A stretch of 64,000 nt of DNA from Flavobacterium sp. KACC 22761 (GCF_034058155.1 NZ_CP139148.1:1116001-1180000), one strand, 5' to 3'. Counted from the stretch's first letter, positions 44,852 through 54,358 are shown. Notes: generated from the sequence alone by a model not told the origin. Numbers and translations are program-made.

Positions 44852-45289
44852 TTATTTATATTGATCTGGCAGAATTTTCACATCAAATAAAAATGCTTTC
44901 TTTTTATCGCTGTAATGATAAATCAAAGTATAATCATTATCCCTAAAAACCTGAAGTCCAGAGTTTGCTTTGGCAGTACTTACAAGACTTTTTTCAATTT
45001 CACTTTGAATCACATCAACTTCAGCAGTTTGCTTTTCTACGTTTAACAAAGTCAAATTATATTGCACGAATTCTTTCTGAGGCAAATTCACACTGTCTAA
45101 ACGAATTCCTTCCTGAATATTCAACGGACAGTTTTTATTGTATTTCTCAACTAATTCTTTTACTTCAGTCTTTACTTCGCTTACATTTTCAGAAAGGTAA
45201 AATTGAAAAAAGGCTGTCAAAGCTATCGCAATTCCGATTAAGATAAATAATAAAATATTCTGCTTTCTTCTACTTTTCTTTTCTTCCAT
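44852..45289 (-). CDS. Membrane-anchored protein of unknown function
   Basis: Protein of 145 residues with a basic N-terminus (MEEKKSRRKQN), one helix at about 13-30, then an extracytoplasmic domain with predicted alpha/beta structure and a single cysteine (NKNCPLN). No family recognised. It lies 22 bases after tdk on the same strand and probably shares its transcript. Confidence 0.7.
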   Translation of the reverse strand: MEEKKSRRKQNILLFILIGIAIALTAFFQFYLSENVSEVKTEVKELVEKYNKNCPLNIQEGIRLDSVNLPQKEFVQYNLTLLNVEKQTAEVDVIQSEIEKSLVSTAKANSGLQVFRDNDYTLIYHYSDKKKAFLFDVKILPDQYK

Positions 45290-45311
45290 CGTTTAGTAAA
45301 GTGTATTGCGT

Positions 45312-45911
45312 TTATTTATTTTCTTTTTCCTGAAGTTTTTTCATTGCATTAAAATACGCGGCACGGCTAAGTGGCTCATATTCCTCAGTTTCCCCTAACA
45401 TGACCAGCTTGTCATTATCTGTTTTTCTGAAGCTATAATTTGCCAAATTTCCTGTTCTGGTGCAAACGGCGTGAACTTTTGTAACATATTCGGCAGTGGC
45501 CATAAGTCCCGGCATTGGCCCAAATGGATTTCCTTTAAAATCCATGTCCAATCCAGCCACAATTACACGAATTCCTTGATTTGCCAAGTCGTTGCAAACG
45601 GTAATAATTTCGTCATCAAAAAACTGCGCTTCATCAATACCAATTACGTCACAACCTTGAGCCAAAATCAAAATATTTGCCGCTGCCGGAACCGGTGTCG
45701 AACGAATTTCGTTAGCATCATGAGATACTACCATTTCGTCATGATAACGGGTATCAATAGCGGGTTTAAAAATTTCGACTCTTTGTTTAGCAAATTGCGC
45801 GCGTTTTAATCTACGGATTAATTCTTCGGTTTTACCCGAAAACATTGATCCACAAATAACTTCAATCCACCCAAATTGTTCTTTGTGATTTACTGTATTT
45901 TCGAGAAACAT
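45312..45911 (-). CDS. tdk: Thymidine kinase
   Basis: Salvages thymidine to dTMP with ATP. 199 residues of the TK1-like type. P-loop [14 protein letters not shown] near residue 23, the DEAQ motif in [10 protein letters not shown] near 95 and the lasso region with [10 protein letters not shown] near 180. One cysteine of the zinc site is replaced ([14 protein letters not shown] rather than CxxC), as seen in other Bacteroidota. I chose ATG 45911 ([15 protein letters not shown]). Confidence 0.93.
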   Translation of the reverse strand: MFLENTVNHKEQFGWIEVICGSMFSGKTEELIRRLKRAQFAKQRVEIFKPAIDTRYHDEMVVSHDANEIRSTPVPAAANILILAQGCDVIGIDEAQFFDDEIITVCNDLANQGIRVIVAGLDMDFKGNPFGPMPGLMATAEYVTKVHAVCTRTGNLANYSFRKTDNDKLVMLGETEEYEPLSRAAYFNAMKKLQEKENK

Positions 45912-46156
45912 TTTGTATTTTTCTACCTTTAAAAATGAATAGTTTTTATTACTTTGTACTGGTAATAAATCGACGTAAAAATGTGCTGTTTTACATTTTT
46001 TCAAAAGTAGAAAATTTTTATCAAACGGGAGATTGGGAAATGCTTATTAACAGAAATAAAAAACATCTTTAAAATATCTCTCGGTTTTATTCAGGATTAA
46101 AGACATTCAGGCATCAAATACACTAAAATACCTTATTCACTATAATTTCAACAGTT

Positions 46157-47206
46157 ATGAAAAAAAAATTGGAAGCTGATTTAATCAGCATTGCACATCG
46201 AATTTTAAAACTTAAAAACAAATCCGATATCAATCAATTATATCTTGAAACACAGAAATTATATGAAAAACTGGCTATTTTAAAATTTGTTGATGAAAAT
46301 TTTGACGAAGCAAAACCAACAATCAGCTATAGCGAAATCAGCTCTGAAATCGAAACTATTTTTGACAAAGAAGAAGAAATAGTTTCAGTTGATGACGAAA
46401 CTCCAATTCCTGTTGAAGAAATTAAAGCAGAAAAAGCTCCAAAACCAGCAATTGTTGAAGAAATAGTTGCCGAAATTCCAGAAGAAACAACTCCAGAGCC
46501 AATTGAAGAAGAAACTCAGGAATCCATTGAAGAACCAATTGTTGAAAAAGAGGAAGAAGCTGAAGCAGTGAAAGAAACTGAAACTGTGGAAAGTGTTAAA
46601 GATCCAATTATCGAAAAAATCCAAGCAGCTGTTTCTGAAGCTAAAAAAACGATCGAAGCAAATGATCTTTCATTTAAAACAGTCAACGATTCAAATCCGA
46701 TTCCAGATTTCAAGCCACTTTTTGAATTAGAAAAACCGGAAGAGAAAATTGAAGAAAAAGTAGAATCTAAGATCGAAAGTTCATCAAAACCTACAATTGC
46801 ATTTGAAGATTTTGGAATTAATTATGCCGATACACAGTTTGTAAAAGTAGATAGTTTTGAAGCTGTTCCTTCAACTCCTTTTCCATCACTTAACGAAATT
46901 CAAGAGACGAAAATCGAAACTGAGGTTCTGGAAACTCCGGCCGAACCAAAACCTGTAACCCTAAATGAAAAACTGGCAAAAGGTTTCCATATTGATTTGA
47001 ATGACCGAATTGCTTTTACCAAAAATCTTTTTGGAAACAGCACCGAAGATTATAGCCGAGTTTTAAATCAGCTTTTGACTTTTGATTCTTACGCCGAAGT
47101 GAAAGAATTTATTGAAAACATGGTAAAACCAGATTATAATAATTGGGAAGGAAAAGACGATTACGCTGAGCGTTTTCTAGGAATTATCGAGAAAAAATTT
47201 GCATAA
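46157..47206 (+). CDS. Acidic-linker protein of unknown function
   Basis: Protein of 349 residues with three parts. An N-terminal helical domain (1-60, LISIAHRILKLKNKSDINQL); a long Glu/Pro/Val-rich disordered region (about 75-245, repeats such as EEIVAEIPEETTPEPIEEE); and a C-terminal domain (about 265-349) with LNDRIAFTKNLFGNSTEDYS and EFIENMVKPDYNNWEGK. The C-terminal domain is conserved in Flavobacteriia next to rsmI. Role unknown; cytoplasmic by absence of signals. Confidence 0.75.
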   Translation: MKKKLEADLISIAHRILKLKNKSDINQLYLETQKLYEKLAILKFVDENFDEAKPTISYSEISSEIETIFDKEEEIVSVDDETPIPVEEIKAEKAPKPAIVEEIVAEIPEETTPEPIEEETQESIEEPIVEKEEEAEAVKETETVESVKDPIIEKIQAAVSEAKKTIEANDLSFKTVNDSNPIPDFKPLFELEKPEEKIEEKVESKIESSSKPTIAFEDFGINYADTQFVKVDSFEAVPSTPFPSLNEIQETKIETEVLETPAEPKPVTLNEKLAKGFHIDLNDRIAFTKNLFGNSTEDYSRVLNQLLTFDSYAEVKEFIENMVKPDYNNWEGKDDYAERFLGIIEKKFA

Positions 47207-47320
47207 AAAGCAAACACTAATTACACAAATTAACACTAATTCATTTGCTTGGCGGAATTTCATACACATTAAAAATTTGTGCCAATCTGTGTAATTCGTG
47301 TTTAAATATCAAAATTAAAT

Positions 47321-48037
47321 ATGTCAAAATTATATATCGTTCCAACGCCAATTGGCAATCTTGAAGACATGACTTTCAGAGCCATTCGGGTTTTGAAAGA
47401 AGTCGATTTGATTTTGGCCGAAGACACCCGCACAAGCGGAAAATTGTTGAAGCATTTTGAAATTGGCACGCACATGCACAGCCATCATATGCACAACGAA
47501 CACAAAACAACCGAAAACCTAATTGCCCGTTTAAAAGCTGGCGAAACCATCGCTTTGATTTCAGACGCAGGAACTCCGGCGATTTCAGATCCTGGCTTTT
47601 TATTGACGCGCGCTTGTGTAGAAAATAAAATTGAAGTTGAATGCCTTCCGGGCGCAACGGCTTTTGTTCCCGCGCTTGTAAACAGCGGACTACCAAATGA
47701 TAAATTTGTTTTTGAAGGTTTTCTGCCTGATAAAAAAGGCCGTCAGACTCGATTTTTGGCTTTAGCCGAAGAAACCCGAACGATGATTTTATACGTTTCT
47801 CCTCATAAACTCGTTAAGACTTTAGCAGAATTTGTTCAATATTTTGGAGAAGACCGACAAGTTTGTGTTTCAAGAGAATTATCAAAATTACATGAAGAAA
47901 ATGTACGCGGAACTGCAAAAGAAGTTTTGGCACATTTTGAAAAAACAGCACCGCGTGGCGAAATTGTCGTTGTCGTTGCTGGAAAAATAATAACAAAAGA
48001 ACCTAAGAAAAGTAAGTTTTCTAAGGACGAAGAATAA
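47321..48037 (+). CDS. rsmI: 16S rRNA (cytidine-1402-2'-O) methyltransferase
   Basis: Methylates the ribose of C1402 in 16S rRNA. 238 residues of the SAM-dependent SIROHEME/RsmI fold. Signatures: IVPTPIGNLEDMTFRAIRVL at the N-terminus, DLILAEDTRTSGKLLKHF near 30, and ISDAGTPAISDPGFLL near 84. Flanked by CACGAATT-type repeats on both sides. Confidence 0.93.
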   Translation: MSKLYIVPTPIGNLEDMTFRAIRVLKEVDLILAEDTRTSGKLLKHFEIGTHMHSHHMHNEHKTTENLIARLKAGETIALISDAGTPAISDPGFLLTRACVENKIEVECLPGATAFVPALVNSGLPNDKFVFEGFLPDKKGRQTRFLALAEETRTMILYVSPHKLVKTLAEFVQYFGEDRQVCVSRELSKLHEENVRGTAKEVLAHFEKTAPRGEIVVVVAGKIITKEPKKSKFSKDEE

Positions 48038-48109
48038 TAAATAATTATTTCAGCCACAGATTAAAATGATTAACACTGATTGATTAAAAATCCGCCACGA
48101 CCCGAGCGA

Positions 48110-48200
48110 TAGCGAACAGGAGAAGCAATTTCACGAATTTACACGAATTGAATTTGTGAAAATTTGTGCAATTCGTGGCAAAAACAAAAATCCTTTTTAA
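48110..48200. repeat. CACGAATT-family repeat
   Basis: The words CACGAATTTACACGAATT, GTGCAATTCGTGGC and their inverted forms are packed together here. Related stretches occur at about 19755-19797, 31850-31955, 39309-39330 and 47220-47305. Confidence 0.65.
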
Positions 48201-48240
48201 TCTTTTCAATCTGTGGCAAAAAAAAAATTAAACTATAATC

Positions 48241-48585
48241 ATGAGCATACAAGCCTTTTTAGAAAAAGTAAAACAAACTCCAACACAAATCACATTTCCT
48301 GAAACTATTGCAGTAATCGAAGAAAACTACAATTTTACTCCAACTGCTTTTCAAAACGGAACACAGCATAACGCAGCAGGAGAAAATTCTGGTTCTTGCA
48401 AATTGTTTTCTTTTGCAAAACTGCAAAACTTAAGCAAAGAAGAAACATTAGCATGTTTTGGCGCTTTCTATTTTGAAGAAGTTTTAGGTGATCCAAATGG
48501 AACAAATCATCAAAACATTAGAAACTTCATTAACTTAGGTTGGGACGCAATTCAATTTGAAGGAAATGCTTTAGAAGCAAAATAA
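48241..48585 (+). CDS. HopJ-family protein
   Basis: Small protein of 114 residues that matches the HopJ type III effector family by its FLEKVKQTPTQITFPETI start, YNFTPTAFQNG and FGAFYFEEVLGDP segments. Despite the name, most members occur in bacteria without a type III system, and none is visible here, so it is probably a cytoplasmic housekeeping or stress protein of unknown activity. Monocistronic. Confidence 0.87.
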   Translation: MSIQAFLEKVKQTPTQITFPETIAVIEENYNFTPTAFQNGTQHNAAGENSGSCKLFSFAKLQNLSKEETLACFGAFYFEEVLGDPNGTNHQNIRNFINLGWDAIQFEGNALEAK

Positions 48586-48950
48586 TTTTAGATTTTAGAA
48601 TGTAGATTTTAGATTTACCAAACTCTACTTTATTCTAAACTCAAAAAAACTTTGTCAAAGCTTAAAACTTTGACAAAGTTAAAAAACCAAATAGTTCTGT
48701 CATTTTCGATAACCATCGAGACTGATTAGAAAAAAAATAAACACATAGAAACATAGATTTTATTTTTAATTAAAAGAAATTAGAAAGAAACTAGTTTCTA
48801 ACACATAGAGCTATGTGAATTTATGCAAGTGAAACACCTTTTTTAAAGTTTCCAATGAGCTATGATTCTATGTGTTTTAAAAAAAATTCACCTACCAGAT
48901 TAAACGATTTCACGAATCTGAAATCTAAAATCTAAAATCTACAATAAAAA
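48586..48950. other. Spacer with a 12-bp hairpin and repeats, no gene
   Basis: A perfect inverted repeat (ACTTTGTCAAAG / CTTTGACAAAGT, about 48651-48680) lies after the HopJ-family gene, followed by A-rich DNA rather than a strong T run. Further on are degenerate repeats of ACATAGAAACATAG and ACACATAGAGCTATGTG. No coding character is seen. Confidence 0.6.
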
Positions 48951-50654
48951 ATGCGTTGGACCTTAAAACCAAAACCTTCTGAAGAAAAAGTCAAACATTT
49001 GGCACAAGCTTTAAATGTAGAAGATTTTGTTGCAACGCTATTGATTCAGCGCGGCATTGAAACTTTTGACGATGCGAAGAATTTCTTTCGCCCTTCTTTA
49101 GAGCATTTGCATGATCCGTATTTGATGAAAGATATGGACAAAGCCGTTGCCCGAATTGAATTAGCGATTGAAAATCAAGAAAATATTCTGGTTTTTGGCG
49201 ATTATGATGTTGACGGGACAACAGCGGTTTCTTTGGTTTCTTCGTATTTAAAATCACATTATCCAAATATAGCTACTTACATTCCGGATCGTTACGACGA
49301 AGGTTACGGAATCTCTTACAAAGGAATTGACTACGCAGACGACAACGGAATTTCTTTGATTATCGCTTTAGACTGCGGCATAAAATCAATTGATCATATC
49401 GCTTACGCGAAAGCAAAAAACATCGATTTTATTATTTGCGATCACCACCGTCCCGGCGACATTCTTCCAGATGCGGTTGCTGTTTTAGATCCAAAAAGAG
49501 AAGATTGCAATTATCCTTATGATGAATTATGCGGTTGTGGTGTTGGTTTTAAATTGATTCAGGCTTTAGGGCAAAATAGAAATGAAACTACGGAAGACCT
49601 GATTCCATATCTCGATTTGGTTGCCACTGCAATTGCCGCCGATATTGTTCCGATTACAGGAGAAAATCGTGTTTTGGCCTATTTCGGATTGAAAGTAATC
49701 AACAGCGAACCAAGACCCGGAATTAAGGCTTTAGTTCATCAAGTAAAAAAGAAAGTTCTTGATATTACTGATGTGGTTTTTATTATTTCACCCCGAATTA
49801 ATGCCGCCGGAAGAATCAAACACGGAAATCATGCTGTAGAACTTTTAACCGAATTTGATCTTGAACAAGCACAGCAATTCGCATCGGAAATAGAACAATA
49901 TAATGCCGACCGAAAAGATTTAGACAAAAAAATTACCAAAGAAGCATTTCAGCAAATTATAGAAAATAAGGAAGAAGAACGTTTTTCAACCGTCGTTTTT
50001 CAAGAAGACTGGCACAAAGGTGTAATCGGAATTGTAGCTTCAAGATTGATTGAAACCTATTATCGTCCGACTTTGGTTTTCACAAAAAGTGGCGACAAAT
50101 ATGCCGCTTCGGCTCGATCAGTAAAAGGTTTTGATGTTTATAATGCACTTGATGCTTGCGCAGAACATTTGGAACAATTTGGAGGCCATATGTATGCAGC
50201 TGGAATGACTTTAAAAGCTGAGAATTATCAAACTTTCAAAGATGCTTTTGAGAAACAAGTTTCAGAAACAATTTCACCAGAAATGCTGACTCCAGAAATT
50301 GAGATCGATGCCGAAATAAATTTCTCGGATATAACGCCAAAACTCATTCGGATTTTAAAACAATTTGAGCCTTTTGGCCCACAGAATATGACGCCGGTTT
50401 TTATGACAACAGATGTTAAAGATACGGGTTATGCAAAAACCTTAGGTTCAGAAGACGAACATTTAAGACTCTTCGCCAAACAATCTAATTCAGACGGAAT
50501 AGCTGCAATTGGTTTTGGACTCGGAAAAAAAATAGATATTACAAAAAATCAAAATACGTTTCAACTAGCATATACAATTGCCGAAAATGAATGGAATGGA
50601 ACGGTTTCAACACAGCTTATGCTGAAAGACATTAGAACAAATGGAAGAAATTAA
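48951..50654 (+). CDS. recJ: Single-stranded-DNA exonuclease RecJ
   Basis: 5'-3' exonuclease for recombination and mismatch repair. 567 residues. DHH domain motifs: VFGDYDVDGTTAVSL near 82, ALDCGIKS near 140, and CDHHRPGD near 163; the DHHA1 domain has the glycine-rich GGHMYAAGMTL near 410, and an OB-fold is at the C-terminus. Its last 14 bases overlap the next gene. Confidence 0.94.
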   Translation: MRWTLKPKPSEEKVKHLAQALNVEDFVATLLIQRGIETFDDAKNFFRPSLEHLHDPYLMKDMDKAVARIELAIENQENILVFGDYDVDGTTAVSLVSSYLKSHYPNIATYIPDRYDEGYGISYKGIDYADDNGISLIIALDCGIKSIDHIAYAKAKNIDFIICDHHRPGDILPDAVAVLDPKREDCNYPYDELCGCGVGFKLIQALGQNRNETTEDLIPYLDLVATAIAADIVPITGENRVLAYFGLKVINSEPRPGIKALVHQVKKKVLDITDVVFIISPRINAAGRIKHGNHAVELLTEFDLEQAQQFASEIEQYNADRKDLDKKITKEAFQQIIENKEEERFSTVVFQEDWHKGVIGIVASRLIETYYRPTLVFTKSGDKYAASARSVKGFDVYNALDACAEHLEQFGGHMYAAGMTLKAENYQTFKDAFEKQVSETISPEMLTPEIEIDAEINFSDITPKLIRILKQFEPFGPQNMTPVFMTTDVKDTGYAKTLGSEDEHLRLFAKQSNSDGIAAIGFGLGKKIDITKNQNTFQLAYTIAENEWNGTVSTQLMLKDIRTNGRN

Positions 50655-51924
50655 ATCAAATAAACCAGATCCGTATCAAGCGCTTCGTTATAGAGAATTC
50701 AATGTGTATTTATTACTGCGCTTCTGTATGGTTTTTGCCTGGGCAATGCAGTTTATCGTGATCGAATGGGAAGTTTATAGCTTGACTAAAAACCCGCTTT
50801 CGTTAGGAATTATTGGTTTGATGGAAGTAATTCCAGCTGTTGGAATGGCATTATTTGCCGGACATATTGTCGATCAAAGCGAAAAGAAAGGACTATTGGT
50901 AAAATGTATTCTGGGATTTTCCGTAATTAGTTTTGGATTGTTTTTATTAACCTGGCCAAAAGTTGTCAGTGGTTGGCCAACCAATTCAATTCTGTATTCA
51001 ATTTATTTTTTGGTTTTTCTTGGCGGTTTAGTTCGTGCCTTTCTTGGTCCAACTACTTTCTCTCTTCAATCGCTTATTATTCCAAAAAAAGTATATCCAA
51101 ATGCTTCAACTTGGAGCAGTTCGGTTTGGCAAATTGGAGCCGTAATGGGTCCTGCATTGGCTGGATTTTCAATCAACTGGATTGGCGTGCACTGGTCAAT
51201 GTGTCTGGTTTTCGGATTTTCAATTCTCGCCTTAATTGCCTTGTCACAAATCAGTAAAAAACCAATCGTAAACCCGAAGATTGGAGAATCAATAAAAGAC
51301 AGCCTTACAGAAGGCTTGACTTTTGTCTTCAAAAATCAAGTAGTTTTAGGTGCTTTATCGCTTGACATGATTGCTGTACTTTTTGGAGGTGCCGTGGCTT
51401 TATTGCCGGTTTTTGCTCAAGACATCTTAAAAGTTGGTTCTGAAGGATTTGGAATATTAAGGGCCGCGCCCGCTGTTGGTTCTTTTATTACAATGCTCGT
51501 TTCTGCTTATGTGCCTTTATATAAAAATGCTGGAAAGAAACTGTTAGTTGCCATTTTTGTTTTTGGATTATCGATCATTTTATTTGGTCTTTCAACTTAT
51601 TTCTGGCTTTCTGTTTTTGCTTTATTTTTAAGCGGATTGGCTGACGGAATTTCTGTAGTTATTCGTCAAACCATTTTACAGCTTAAAACTCCCGATCACA
51701 TGCGTGGGCGTGTTGGCGCAGTAAATTCTATTTTTGTCGGATCTTCTAATGAATTAGGTGCTTTCGAAAGTGGGGCAACTGCCAAATTAATGGGAACTGT
51801 GACTTCAGTTGTTTTTGGAGGAAGCATCACACTTTTGACCGTTTTAGGTTTTGGATTTATATCGCCTACTTTTAGAGATTTAGATTTGAAAAGAGATATG
51901 GAAGATCACCATAAATTGGATTAG
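50641..51924 (+). CDS. MFS transporter
   Basis: Major-facilitator protein of 427 residues with about 12 hydrophobic helices, starting near residue 20 and with a long cytosolic loop in the middle (about 205-225, SKKPIVNPKIGESIKDSLTEG). The pattern fits the enterobactin-exporter-like (EntS/MFS_3) group. Its start overlaps the recJ stop by 14 bases, so it is co-translated. Substrate unknown. Confidence 0.85.
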   Translation: MEEIKSNKPDPYQALRYREFNVYLLLRFCMVFAWAMQFIVIEWEVYSLTKNPLSLGIIGLMEVIPAVGMALFAGHIVDQSEKKGLLVKCILGFSVISFGLFLLTWPKVVSGWPTNSILYSIYFLVFLGGLVRAFLGPTTFSLQSLIIPKKVYPNASTWSSSVWQIGAVMGPALAGFSINWIGVHWSMCLVFGFSILALIALSQISKKPIVNPKIGESIKDSLTEGLTFVFKNQVVLGALSLDMIAVLFGGAVALLPVFAQDILKVGSEGFGILRAAPAVGSFITMLVSAYVPLYKNAGKKLLVAIFVFGLSIILFGLSTYFWLSVFALFLSGLADGISVVIRQTILQLKTPDHMRGRVGAVNSIFVGSSNELGAFESGATAKLMGTVTSVVFGGSITLLTVLGFGFISPTFRDLDLKRDMEDHHKLD

Positions 51925-52057
51925 AAAGAATATCTATTTTAAGAACGGTATTTTCATCTTTATTCTTTTTACCTAACCAACTAAAAATCAATTATTAACA
52001 AGATTTTTTAGCATTTTTTTATGCTTTTATTAATCAAGTGTTAATACAAACAGTATG

Positions 52058-52065
52058 TACCTTTG
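52058..52065 (+). promoter_or_regulatory. -7 element TACCTTTG for first small paralogue
   Basis: Exact TAnnTTTG match 18 bases before the ATG at 52084. It covers the upstream start of the longer frame (52063), so that start is excluded. Confidence 0.6.
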
Positions 52066-52083
52066 CAGCGTAAAAAAAATACC

Positions 52084-52440
52084 ATGAAGGACATCGAACA
52101 AATATACCGCAACGATTTTGGAATTTCATTTTATTGGAAAAAAGGCAACGAAATTGTATCAGATAAAATTCAGCTGCTTTTTAAACAAATGGGATTTTAT
52201 TTTTCAATTCAAGAATTAAATGAATTTCACGATCTAATTGAAGACTGCGTAACTGATCATAATGATTCTGATAGGTATAGTACAAAACGGGTTTTTGATA
52301 AGTTTTTATTAAAAACGCCTTACGTTGCGTTAGATTTAGAGATCTCACCAATTGAATTAAATTCCATAAAAGACTTGGTTGACGGTTCATTATTCCGACT
52401 TAATCTCAACGAATATATTTACGGTTCGGGTATGAACTAA
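52084..52440 (+). CDS. Small protein, first of a tandem paralogous pair
   Basis: Protein of 118 residues. It is about half identical to the next gene product: both begin M(K/R)-[DE]-IEQI-x3-[ND]FGI-[SA]FYWK and end VYGAGMN-like (IYGSGMN here). Alternating strands plus a helix (ELNEFHDLIEDCV). It has only one cysteine near the position where the second copy has a Cys cluster. It resembles DUF6686-type small proteins, at low confidence. Function unknown. Confidence 0.75.
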   Translation: MKDIEQIYRNDFGISFYWKKGNEIVSDKIQLLFKQMGFYFSIQELNEFHDLIEDCVTDHNDSDRYSTKRVFDKFLLKTPYVALDLEISPIELNSIKDLVDGSLFRLNLNEYIYGSGMN

Positions 52441-52510
52441 AACCTGCTGAAAAAAGATTTTTTTTCAAACTTTTATGATTTTTTTATTTAGAATTAATAT
52501 AAATAATATT

Positions 52511-52518
52511 TATATTTG
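52511..52518 (+). promoter_or_regulatory. -7 element TATATTTG for second small paralogue
   Basis: Exact TAnnTTTG match 20 bases before the ATG at 52539, showing that the second copy has its own promoter. Confidence 0.6.
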
Positions 52519-52538
52519 TTGAAATAAAAGGATTTACA

Positions 52539-52895
52539 ATGAGAGAAATAGAACAAATCTCTCATAACAATTTCGGAATAGCTTTTTACTGGAAACAAAA
52601 CAGTCAAACCATTCATGACAAAGTGCAATTGGTTTTTAAAGAAACGGGCTTTTATTTTACCATACCAGAATTGAATCATTTTTGCGATTTAATCGAAGAT
52701 AGCTTAATCGAAAATGCTTGTTGCGAAGCTTGTGAAATGAAATATTCTTGCCATAAATTTTTACTAAAAACACCATGCAATTCAATAGATTTGGCTGTAA
52801 ATATGACCGAATTGAAATCAATAAAAGATTTGGTTGAAGGTTCGTTATTCAAAATTGAATTAGATGAATATGTTTACGGCGCAGGCATGAATTAA
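52539..52895 (+). CDS. Small Cys-rich protein, second of the tandem pair
   Basis: Protein of 118 residues, the paralogue of 52084-52440. It carries a cysteine cluster in NACCEACEMKYSCHKF (about 70-85), a possible metal or disulfide site that the first copy lacks (it has DCVTDHNDSDRYS there). No signal peptide or membrane helix. It is separated by 83 bases from the heptaheme cytochrome gene, suggesting a link to heme or iron, but this is inference. Confidence 0.78.
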   Translation: MREIEQISHNNFGIAFYWKQNSQTIHDKVQLVFKETGFYFTIPELNHFCDLIEDSLIENACCEACEMKYSCHKFLLKTPCNSIDLAVNMTELKSIKDLVEGSLFKIELDEYVYGAGMN

Positions 52896-52978
52896 GAATT
52901 ATTCTAAATATTTTAACATCATTTTTTCATTATTGAAATATATTTTGATTTGCTTCAAAAAAAAGTATATTTACGGCA

Positions 52979-54181
52979 ATGAAAAAAACACGCATTCTCT
53001 TTGTCCTTTTACTTTTGGCAGTATGTTTAACCAACTGCAAAAACTCGTCTGACGATTATATTGACCCACGCGGTACTGATTATGCTGGATCTGAAAGCTG
53101 TATTCAATGCCATCAAACGCAATATGACATGGCTTTGAAAAGTTCTCATTTTAAAGCCACAGCAGAAGCAACTTCAGAAAATGTTTTGGGAGATTTTGAC
53201 AAAGGCAATCATACTTTCATTTATGATAAAAATACCAAATTGGTCATGGAAAAGCGTGGAGATAGTCTATTCCAAGTTTTATACAAAAACGGAAAAGAAG
53301 TTCAAGCACACCGATTTGACATTGTATTTGGAGCAAAACATGCACAAACTTCAGTTTATTGGCGCAACAATAACACTTATGAGCTTCCGCTCTCCTATTA
53401 TACTTCAATTCATAATTGGGCAACAAGCCCTGGATTTCCTGCAGACAAACCATACTTTGATCGAATGGTAGTCAAAGACTGCTATTCTTGCCACGCTTCA
53501 AATGCCAGCAGCAGAATGGTGAATCAAAATTCTCAAGAGCGAAATATGATGTCAATGGATGTTGAAGATATTATCAAAAAAGAGACAATAGTTTACGGAA
53601 TTGATTGCGAGCGCTGTCACGGCCCAGCAAAAAAACATATTGAATTTCATCTCAAAAATCCAAATATAAAAGTTGCAAACTCAATAACAAGTTTTAAAAA
53701 CCTAAACAGACAACAAAGATTGGATGCCTGCGCTCTTTGTCACGCCGGAAATGACGGAATGAAAATGAAATCACGTTTTGATTTTAAGCCCGGAAATAAT
53801 TTATCTGACTTTTACAGAGATACTCGAAGCATTACCGATACCGCAAAATTTGATGTACACGGAAATCAATTCCGTTTGATGGCACAAAGCAAATGTTTCA
53901 TTAAAAGTGAAAAAATGGATTGCATTTCATGTCATAATCCTCATGAAAATGCTTCTAAAAATATGGCTTCGTATTCTAAAATTTGCATGAGCTGTCATCA
54001 AGGTTTGAAGCATAAAGAAACCACTTTAAAAACAATGCCTGAGAAATTATTAGCGAGCAATTGTGTAGAATGCCACATGCCGAAAAAAGCTTCTGGAGCA
54101 ATTAAATTTCAGCTTTCAAATAGCAAACAGCTTTCAGAATATATTTTGCGAACGCACAAAATTGGAATTTATACAAAATAA
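52979..54181 (+). CDS. Heptaheme c-type cytochrome lipoprotein
   Basis: Lipoprotein of 400 residues with lipobox CLTNC (cysteine at 20). Seven CxxCH heme sites: CIQCH (41), CYSCH, CERCH, CALCH, CISCH, CMSCH and CVECH near the end. The fold resembles multiheme cytochrome c554/NrfB-like proteins. Anchored in a membrane facing the periplasm or outside; it should move electrons. No ccs maturation genes or terminal reductase are near, so the partner is unknown. A near -7 word TATATTTA lies at 52967-52974, only a few bases before the start. Confidence 0.9.
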   Translation: MKKTRILFVLLLLAVCLTNCKNSSDDYIDPRGTDYAGSESCIQCHQTQYDMALKSSHFKATAEATSENVLGDFDKGNHTFIYDKNTKLVMEKRGDSLFQVLYKNGKEVQAHRFDIVFGAKHAQTSVYWRNNNTYELPLSYYTSIHNWATSPGFPADKPYFDRMVVKDCYSCHASNASSRMVNQNSQERNMMSMDVEDIIKKETIVYGIDCERCHGPAKKHIEFHLKNPNIKVANSITSFKNLNRQQRLDACALCHAGNDGMKMKSRFDFKPGNNLSDFYRDTRSITDTAKFDVHGNQFRLMAQSKCFIKSEKMDCISCHNPHENASKNMASYSKICMSCHQGLKHKETTLKTMPEKLLASNCVECHMPKKASGAIKFQLSNSKQLSEYILRTHKIGIYTK

Positions 54182-54218
54182 GCGCTAGATAATTTCGCTA
54201 GTATTACGCCATTTACAG

Positions 54219-54358
54219 ACTTTCAACTTTTGACTTTCGACTTTCGACTTTCGACTTTTGACTTTCGACTTTTGACTTTCGACTTTTGACTTTCGACTTT
54301 TGACTTTCGACTTTCGACTTTTGACTTTCGACTTTCGACTTTCGACTTTTGACTTTCG
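54219..54358. repeat. Tandem array of 20 heptanucleotide repeats
   Basis: Exactly 20 consecutive 7-base units, ACTTTCG (12 copies), ACTTTTG (7 copies) and ACTTTCA (the first copy). The two main units differ at one base and alternate irregularly. The array lies between the convergent cytochrome and phosphatase stop codons. On the minus strand it is open in one frame, but that frame has no start signal of its own. Confidence 0.95.

Noticed and set aside
46385..46713. Two antisense frames rich in Phe/Asn or Ser
   Set aside because: Shadow of the Glu/Pro-rich linker of the gene on the plus strand.
48241..48585. Type III effector (HopJ) implying plant pathogenicity
   Set aside because: The name comes from one member; the family is widespread in bacteria without type III secretion, and none of its components are present.
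54219..54358. CRISPR array
   Set aside because: Direct 7-base units without spacers, and no cas genes in the window.
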